DNA of 64,000 bases. Origin: Verrucomicrobiota bacterium (GTDB taxonomy: Bacteria > Verrucomicrobiota > Verrucomicrobiia > Opitutales > Opitutaceae). The notes under the pieces were generated by a model. That model searched no databases and was not told where the DNA came from. It saw nothing but the letters and a program-made list of their open reading frames with translations. Shown here one piece after another: positions 58,294-64,000 of this stretch (position 1 is its first letter; each line of letters starts with the position of its first letter). The stretch lies in the NCBI GenBank assembly GCA_014584295.1, contig JACTNC010000017.1, positions 19,497 to 83,496 of the forward strand. Direction: 5' to 3'. The position numbers and the translations under genes are program-made.

Positions 58294-60513
58294 CTACTTT
58301 TTCACGTTGAGACCGGCGATCAACACTTCACCCAAATCCACATTGCCGACAAACTCGACGCGCAGGTAATTCACACCGGATACCGCACTGCGGTTCGCCG
58401 AAAGAGAAATAGTCTGACCGCCCTTGACCAGCGCTGCAAGAGCTGCTCCCTGATTGGCTTCTTTCCATTTCAATCGAACCTCTTTCCAGTCCGCGTCGGG
58501 TGTCTTGTTCACGGGCAGAACCCAGGTGTACACAGCATGGTCAGCCGCCTTGGCATCATCAATTCGGGTGAAATGATCGTTCAAGCTGAGCTTCAATGAC
58601 GTCACTCCTGCCGGCACGCGAAGTTTCAGAGCCATTTCACCTCCGGTTCTCATGGGAAAATTCCAAGATGCCCCACATAGACCTGATGACTTGACAGGAA
58701 TCGCCAGTGCCCTCGTACCATCCTCCAAGACTTTCACTCGCAAGTGCTCATCTCCATACTGCGTCCAGCCAATAGGTCCGGTGGACAGATCATCCGTCAC
58801 GTCTGTCTGCTCCAGCCAATTGGGATCGAACAGGAAAATCGCGTGCTTGCCATACCCCTGTCCGCTTACCACGGCCACCTTGCCGTCTGGAGTTTCTGCC
58901 GCAGAAGGGTACGCAGTTCCCCGATCTCCGCCGCCCACTAGATTGGTTTCATGAAGGACTTCGCGAAAACCCCGCCACGTTTGTCCATCATCGGAACTGA
59001 TCGCTGCCTGCAGCACCTCTCGTCCGCCTGCAGCATAGCTCAGCGGATCGCCCCAGTTTTGACACGCATTGATCAGCAGCACCATTCGTCCATCTCGTAG
59101 CCGAAGCAGTTCCGCTGGCGAGTCCGACGAACGCAATCGTGTTTGCTGCAATTCAGACCAGCGCTCGCCGTCCGTCGATTGTGACTCCCACAACCAGCCG
59201 CCTCGATCACGCACCAGCATCCACACTCCTCCGCTCAAACGTTCGATCATGACGGGCTCCACTGCGCCATAGCGCGTCAGAAACTTCTTCCTAAGTTCCA
59301 GCCTTAGGGTATCGGGCGAACGCAACCAGGTTTCGCCTCCGTCGTCCGAATAAAAGACAAACGTGTCATGCAGGCCGAAGTCCGGGCCTTCGGCGGGCGC
59401 TTTTTCCCGTCCTGGTATCGCCTTTGCCACCCCCAGCAACAGACGGCCACTCTTCATTGCGGTCAGTCCACGAATGGATCCCACGTAACCAGGAACGACC
59501 AATTGAGGCATAGTCCACTTGCAGTCTGTAGATTTCTTCGTTGTATGATAAACCTCGTAAAGTCTTCCGTTGTATCCCCCTGCGCCTTGACCGAAGAGGT
59601 GATACACCAGTTGGATGTCGTGATTCCGATCCTCCACCGCCTTCACGGCATAGTAGGCCTTTCCAGGAAGGGGGAAAGCAACCTGAGGCTCGCCCCACGT
59701 GAGTCCGCCATCATTCGAGGCGATCACGGAAATGGAATCGCTGGCAGGTTTGGTCACATAATAGATTTCCATGCTGCCATCATGTCGCGTAACCAAAGAG
59801 CATTCATTCGTCGGAGCCTCGCGCACAATGACGGGAGCGAATACTTCGCGGGAACTCGTTGGTTTGGGCCGCAATTGCATTCCAAAACTGTTGTCGAACA
59901 ACCGTCGGGCGCCTTGAGCGACATTGCCGGTGGCGGTGAAGGTATTGAGACGCACCACACCTGTTCCAGGATCGAGCCCGATACTCGACAATGCCTCGCT
60001 GCTGCAGATGCCTGAATAGATCTCCTTTTCTTCCGCGGTCACCCGAACCCGATTCGCGACGCGCTCAATCGAGACAGTGAACTCCTTTCCTGGCTTGAAG
60101 AGCGGGGCTTTCACCAAGATTGGTTTCTCACCAGCGCGAAAGAAGCGACCTCGCAATTCCCAGTCCCCGGTCTCACTGCGCATCACGATCTCGCTCACGG
60201 AATCAATTACGATCGAACTCTCGCGTCGCTGTCTGGGCAGCCCAAGATTGAGACTCGCTACAAAATCTCCTGCTCCAGGCGCGGGTTGCCCGAGCAGCCG
60301 ATGTCCCTTGCCAGTTCCCTCGAGATAACCCGACTGGCTGACTACCCAAGGACGGCCCGTATAGCGTACCTGTGGAGCGGTATAGTTTTCGGCGTTGGCC
60401 ACATAGACAATCGTCGCAGGCTTCGCATCGGATGGACTCACGCCCATCGACAGAAGTATTCCGGTCAGGAACAGCGGCATCGACTTGTAACCGGTGAGTT
60501 TTGAAAAATGCAT
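58294..60513 (-). CDS. Secreted BNR-repeat (sialidase-superfamily) protein with N- and C-terminal beta domains
   Basis: This 739-residue secreted protein has an N-terminal laminin-G-like domain (about residues 30-200), then a beta-propeller with four Asp-boxes: VIASNDGGLTWGEP, FYSDDGGETWLRSP, SQSTDGERWSEL and ISSDDGQTWRGF. A C-terminal beta-sandwich (LKLRVPAGVTSLKLSLNDHF) follows. FRIP is absent and the three-Arg site of sialidases cannot be placed by eye, so an exo-sialidase role is unproven. It lies between a frameshifted TBDR and a putative glycosidase. Confidence 0.78.
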   Translation of the reverse strand: MHFSKLTGYKSMPLFLTGILLSMGVSPSDAKPATIVYVANAENYTAPQVRYTGRPWVVSQSGYLEGTGKGHRLLGQPAPGAGDFVASLNLGLPRQRRESSIVIDSVSEIVMRSETGDWELRGRFFRAGEKPILVKAPLFKPGKEFTVSIERVANRVRVTAEEKEIYSGICSSEALSSIGLDPGTGVVRLNTFTATGNVAQGARRLFDNSFGMQLRPKPTSSREVFAPVIVREAPTNECSLVTRHDGSMEIYYVTKPASDSISVIASNDGGLTWGEPQVAFPLPGKAYYAVKAVEDRNHDIQLVYHLFGQGAGGYNGRLYEVYHTTKKSTDCKWTMPQLVVPGYVGSIRGLTAMKSGRLLLGVAKAIPGREKAPAEGPDFGLHDTFVFYSDDGGETWLRSPDTLRLELRKKFLTRYGAVEPVMIERLSGGVWMLVRDRGGWLWESQSTDGERWSELQQTRLRSSDSPAELLRLRDGRMVLLINACQNWGDPLSYAAGGREVLQAAISSDDGQTWRGFREVLHETNLVGGGDRGTAYPSAAETPDGKVAVVSGQGYGKHAIFLFDPNWLEQTDVTDDLSTGPIGWTQYGDEHLRVKVLEDGTRALAIPVKSSGLCGASWNFPMRTGGEMALKLRVPAGVTSLKLSLNDHFTRIDDAKAADHAVYTWVLPVNKTPDADWKEVRLKWKEANQGAALAALVKGGQTISLSANRSAVSGVNYLRVEFVGNVDLGEVLIAGLNVKK

Positions 60514-60560
60514 GAGTTCTGTAGGATAATAGGGACCCTCAGATCACCGCTCTCGCGCAA

Positions 60561-61169
60561 TCAGAATACGCCCTTGATCCCCAGAGTCACAAGGCTGCCT
60601 GCTCGCTGGGATACGCTAATGCGGGCATGCTCCGGGGTAAAGGCACCCATCAACAAGGTATGTTTGTCGTCCTGCAGCGCGTTGCGGATACTGCTGTAAA
60701 GGGATATTCTCTTGGAGAACTGATACTCGAATGACAGATCCACGAGCGTTTGAGGTGCCACATATCGGAACATGTCGGGCAGGACATTGGCGCTGACTGC
60801 GACGCGGTTGAGTTTCACCTCTTTGGCCATCGCGACATTGACCTTTACCTGGAATTTCGGACGGACAAAACTGATTCCCCAATTGATATTCTGGCGGGAA
60901 AAATTGTCGAAATCATCCTGATTCGGGCCGCTGAGTTTCAGGTGGGTGCCATTGGCGAAGAGGCTCAAACCGCGGCCCCACCGCGGGAGAAAATTGAGCT
61001 GATGGCGGATGCTCCACTCGAATCCGGTGATGTCGGCTGCTCCAAAGTTTGCATAGGTACGAATGTCCGAATTGATGAATTCCGATGACAGGCCATATTC
61101 GGCGAGCAACTCCGGAGTTGCCTCATGAGTGGTCAGGGAATAGAAATCGCGGATGTTCTTCCGGAACAT
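60561..61169 (-). pseudogene. C-terminal barrel fragment of a frameshifted TonB-dependent receptor
   Basis: This 202-residue frame (MFRKNIRDFYSLTT on) is the C-terminal part of the barrel of the receptor at 61123-63633, read in the next frame. The joined protein would read GTTITAA-MFRKNIRDFYSL, as in related receptors, if one base were removed at 61170/61171. It ends TLGIKGVF, a normal TBDR terminus. It would not be produced unless the ribosome shifts frame or the frameshift is a sequence error. Confidence 0.8.
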
Positions 61170-63633
61170 CCGCAGCCGTGATCGTCGTGCCTTTACTTTG
61201 ATAGTATTCCAGCGTCAGGTCGAAGCTGTTCGAATTCCACGGACGCAGCCCTGGGTTGCCGACGGTTACTGTTGAGTTCGGCGTCGGATCGCCCGTGGTG
61301 AACGTCGGCGTGGCGATTGTGACGCAAGGTGCGATGATCGAGAGGGGAGGGCGGCCTATGGTGCGCGCGTATGAAAAGCGTGAGATAAGATTCGGAGCGA
61401 TGTTGAACGACGCATTCAGGCTCGGATAAAATCCCTCGTAGGAACGTTTGGCGTGCGAGCCGCGCTCCTTGTATTGCAACTTGGCAAGATCAAATGCGGT
61501 CCCAACGATCTTCACCGGCACGTTCGCGGCGTTGCGTATGATGTTGCCGTTGGCATCGCGTTGGTAGGTCGCCACAATGTCATTTAACGGCCCCGCCCCC
61601 TCATCTTCGGTATGTTCGTAACGCACCCCGGTGATAATGCGGAGACGGTTGTCGACCAAACGCCCGTCCAGCCGAAGGTAGGCGGCAGCGATGGTTTCGG
61701 TAAATTCCTTCGAACCAGTCACACGGGAGATATAGTTTGCCGCTTCGTTTAGCGTGAACCAGCTGGGGTTCTGGCGATAGAGATCGTAAAGTTTTGAGGC
61801 GCTGTTGCGGAATACGTGCGCTGCGCTTTGGTCATCGTAGAAGCGATAGGTCGTGTTGGCAGAGTAGGCCTCGTTGACCAAACCCAGGCTTCGGGCCAGA
61901 TTGTTCCCTGCGGAAGCGGGCACAGCGAGCGCGTAGGTGGCTGTCTCCAGTTTAGAATCCAGCGCGTTTTCCGAAAGGCTTCCACCCAGTTTGAACGACA
62001 GAGGGAAACGGGTGTTGAGCGAGCGCCCGGCATTGATCCGAATCGATGCCAGGTGGGTGTCGATATCCTGGATGGTCGAAGTCGCGCCGGTGACGGGCGC
62101 CGCTCCTGCATCGTATGGATTGATCGTCACTCCCCCTTTGGTCGCAGTCAGGCGAGGCAGGAGACCGTCATGGATTCGGCTGATGCCCGTGGCCTGCATG
62201 TTCACCGCGGTAATGCTCTGAGTGATTGTGTTGAAGAACCCATCATCCATGTCACGCCGTTTGCGTCCGCTTTGTGAAAGGGAAGCGTTGGCGTCGATCT
62301 CCCACACATCGCCCTTGTGAGCGTAGCTTAGGGAGGAATTGATCGTGGTACGGTAGATATCGAAATTGGCGGCACCCGGGGTGACGACTCCGGTGGCCCC
62401 GTTGGTCCGAATGGTGTCGCCATCGCCGACAACACCCGTGTTGAAATTCATCGTATAGGGGTTCTGCGTGCTGAAGGAATCCTCCGAGGAATATTGGGCC
62501 TTTGCCCGCACGGTGTCGTTCTTCGACAATTTCCAATCCGCAGCAAGCGAGAGCAGCTTCTTGTCGTAGAGCTGGATCGTATTGTTCTTCACGTAGCTGA
62601 CCATCACCATCCGGTTGTGATTCCACGTCGTGGTGTTGTAATCCATGTCGTAGTAGCGTTTGCTGGCGGATGCGCTGGCGGTGAGCGCAAACGATTGATT
62701 GACCGGCAGCTTGAAGGTGAGGTCCAAGCCCGGCTGGATTGGACGAGCAGAAGCTTTGGTCGTGTTGGTTATCCGCCTGCGAAAGGTCAACGTATCGGTG
62801 TCGGGGTTGTCCTTGATGGTGTTCACCGTATAGAAAGCGCTATAGGTCAATTGTGGCGTGCGGCTTGAAAATCCGCTCTTGCCGATGATGTTCATCGAGC
62901 CGCCGATGGCGTTCGCGGGCATGTCGGGCGTCGGCGACTTGGTGATCTCGATCCGCTCAATATTTCCGGTGGCCGCGCCGGTCAGCTCAAAGCTCCGATC
63001 GCCTGCCGAGGAAGCGATTTCGTTGCCTTCCTCGAGAACGAGGGTTCCGTTGGGTGGCATGCCGCGGATCGAGGCAAGAGTCGCGATCGCCGGACCAAAG
63101 GTGATCGAAACACCGGGCACGTACTTCAAGAATTCACCGGGGTTGCCTTCACCCATGTTGCCGAACTGCTCGAAGGCCACGACATTCTTTATATTGCCTG
63201 CCACGCGCTGCTCATTGATCGCGAGCGATTCCGCGGTCAGGGCCTGCTCTGTGACAGTGAACTTCTCCAATTGGATCGTTTCCCCTCGGGTGGAGTCCAC
63301 GAGTCGCATCGGGTAGTCAAGCGTGACCGTCCGCCCTGCGACAACGACGACAGATTTTGTTGCAGCTTCAAACCCGCTGAAGATTGCGGTCACTTGCGCT
63401 TCACCCGCGGGGACACCGGAAAATCGGAACTCGCCGGCCTCGTTGCTAAGAGTTTCAAGATTCGTGCCCTGGATTCGAACCTGAGCCCTGCCCAAGGCAT
63501 CGCCGCTGGCCTGGTTGATGATGCGGCCTTCGATCACACCTGTGGACTGCGCAAGAACAGAGAAGCAACAACCCAAAAGACCCAATGCTGTGGCACTCAC
63601 GCAGCGGGCAAAGGCAAGGGAAAACAATTTCAT
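61123..63633 (-). CDS. TonB-dependent receptor, N-terminal part (frameshifted)
   Basis: This 836-residue frame holds a signal peptide, a carboxypeptidase-like domain (VIEGRIINQASGDALGRAQV), the linker LEKFTVTEQALTAESLAINE, a plug with FLKYVPGVSITFG and DMPANAIGGSMNIIG, and most of the barrel. It ends abnormally (VPEEHPRFLFPDHS) where related receptors continue FRKxIRDF. The rest lies in the next frame (60561-61169). One extra base inside a perfect 10-bp inverted repeat at 61149-61173 explains the shift. It is the last gene of the locus and shares its plan with the receptor at 45462-48596. Confidence 0.85.
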   Translation of the reverse strand: MKLFSLAFARCVSATALGLLGCCFSVLAQSTGVIEGRIINQASGDALGRAQVRIQGTNLETLSNEAGEFRFSGVPAGEAQVTAIFSGFEAATKSVVVVAGRTVTLDYPMRLVDSTRGETIQLEKFTVTEQALTAESLAINEQRVAGNIKNVVAFEQFGNMGEGNPGEFLKYVPGVSITFGPAIATLASIRGMPPNGTLVLEEGNEIASSAGDRSFELTGAATGNIERIEITKSPTPDMPANAIGGSMNIIGKSGFSSRTPQLTYSAFYTVNTIKDNPDTDTLTFRRRITNTTKASARPIQPGLDLTFKLPVNQSFALTASASASKRYYDMDYNTTTWNHNRMVMVSYVKNNTIQLYDKKLLSLAADWKLSKNDTVRAKAQYSSEDSFSTQNPYTMNFNTGVVGDGDTIRTNGATGVVTPGAANFDIYRTTINSSLSYAHKGDVWEIDANASLSQSGRKRRDMDDGFFNTITQSITAVNMQATGISRIHDGLLPRLTATKGGVTINPYDAGAAPVTGATSTIQDIDTHLASIRINAGRSLNTRFPLSFKLGGSLSENALDSKLETATYALAVPASAGNNLARSLGLVNEAYSANTTYRFYDDQSAAHVFRNSASKLYDLYRQNPSWFTLNEAANYISRVTGSKEFTETIAAAYLRLDGRLVDNRLRIITGVRYEHTEDEGAGPLNDIVATYQRDANGNIIRNAANVPVKIVGTAFDLAKLQYKERGSHAKRSYEGFYPSLNASFNIAPNLISRFSYARTIGRPPLSIIAPCVTIATPTFTTGDPTPNSTVTVGNPGLRPWNSNSFDLTLEYYQSKGTTITAADVPEEHPRFLFPDHS
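61149..61173. repeat. Perfect inverted repeat at the receptor frameshift
   Basis: GCGGATGTTC-TTCCG-GAACATCCGC (10-bp arms, 5-bp loop) spans the place where the receptor frame shifts. The extra base at 61170/61171 lies in the right arm; removing it makes the arms imperfect and restores the frame. Confidence 0.85.
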
Positions 63634-64000
63634 GTGACGAGGTAAGATTTTCGGTTGGCTGACGGGACAACTTCAGAAGCTGCACAGCCAGCATTGCCAT
63701 CACAGGTCATCGAGTCTCATTCAAACCACTGGGAAAAAAATCCATCCAGTTGGCTCCTTTCGGATCCGGGCAGTACGATCGAAGGACGTGGCAGAGATGC
63801 CTTGTTGGCTGGCTTCTACTCTCGCGTTCATGGATGCCCTCCTTATTCGGAGCAAGCCACGGTAGGGAGCTCATGTGCCGAGCATGAAGTCGGGATGTCA
63901 GAGTTGTGTCGGTCAAGTTCAGCAAAAGCGGATCGGTGGTGCGATGGATTGGTGAGATAAAAAGATTTATGGGGAGGGTTTAAGGGAGGGGGCTGCGCCC
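63634..64000. other. Right-end intergenic region
   Basis: About 365 bases upstream of the last receptor gene. I see no convincing gene or RNA; it should hold the receptor promoter. The final bases are G-rich and run off the window. Confidence 0.4.

Overview
This GC-rich window looks like chromosomal DNA of an Opitutaceae-like verrucomicrobium. The reasons are SusD-less TonB-dependent receptors (TBDRs) whose N-terminus runs from an 'SPFEV' segment straight into the plug, secreted sulfatases, a DUF1080 protein, BNR-repeat and kelch proteins, and core genes (gyrB, gyrA, rpsT, rnpB, queC/queE, metY) in one compositional background. The taxonomic call is inference from family content; no 16S gene is present.

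Layout. (1) 1-1.75 kb: the 5' part of a type I restriction-modification hsdM gene whose open frame is threaded by three palindromic repeats, then a tRNA-Ile(CAU) gene split in its anticodon loop by a 232-nt group I intron. (2) 1.9-8.8 kb: cupin, metY, PIG-L deacetylase, queE/queC, bicupin and DUF1080 genes. (3) 8.8-21.8 kb, all on the minus strand: a polysaccharide utilisation locus reading ECF sigma factor, FecR anti-sigma, stand-alone STN-domain protein, TBDR, two-domain esterase, rhamnogalacturonan acetylesterase, sulfatase, PL9-like lyase, sulfatase. It probably targets a sulfated or acetylated pectin-like polymer. (4) 21.9-35.5 kb: housekeeping genes (RNase D, TlpA/DUF4266 with a decayed DUF3570 gene, rhomboid, Smr, gyrA, gyrB, Rrf2 regulator, COG1579, RNase P RNA, rpsT, YhbY, FKBP). 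(5) 35.7-40.8 kb: a plus-strand operon of five oxidoreductases. (6) 40.8-43.8 kb: a toxin-antitoxin accumulation zone with an orphan Phd-like antitoxin, a decayed DUF6036-type pair and an intact Phd/VapC pair, surrounding a Gfo/Idh/MocA gene. (7) 43.9-63.6 kb: a second glycan locus, minus strand apart from its GntR/LacI-type regulator, with two TBDRs (one frameshifted), BNR sialidase-superfamily proteins, a NanM-like mutarotase, an MFS transporter, an SGNH hydrolase, two ATC-hydrolase-like paralogues and putative glycosidases.

How the parts work together: in region 3, substrate seen at the TBDR would be relayed through STN, FecR and the sigma factor to switch on the esterases, lyase and sulfatases. 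In region 7, the TBDRs would import oligosaccharides trimmed by the secreted BNR and glycosidase proteins, the kelch mutarotase and MFS carrier would handle the released sugar, and the GntR/LacI regulator would gate expression. The most unusual items are the intron-split tRNA-Ile, the in-frame repeats in hsdM, and a TBDR frameshift lying exactly in a perfect inverted repeat.
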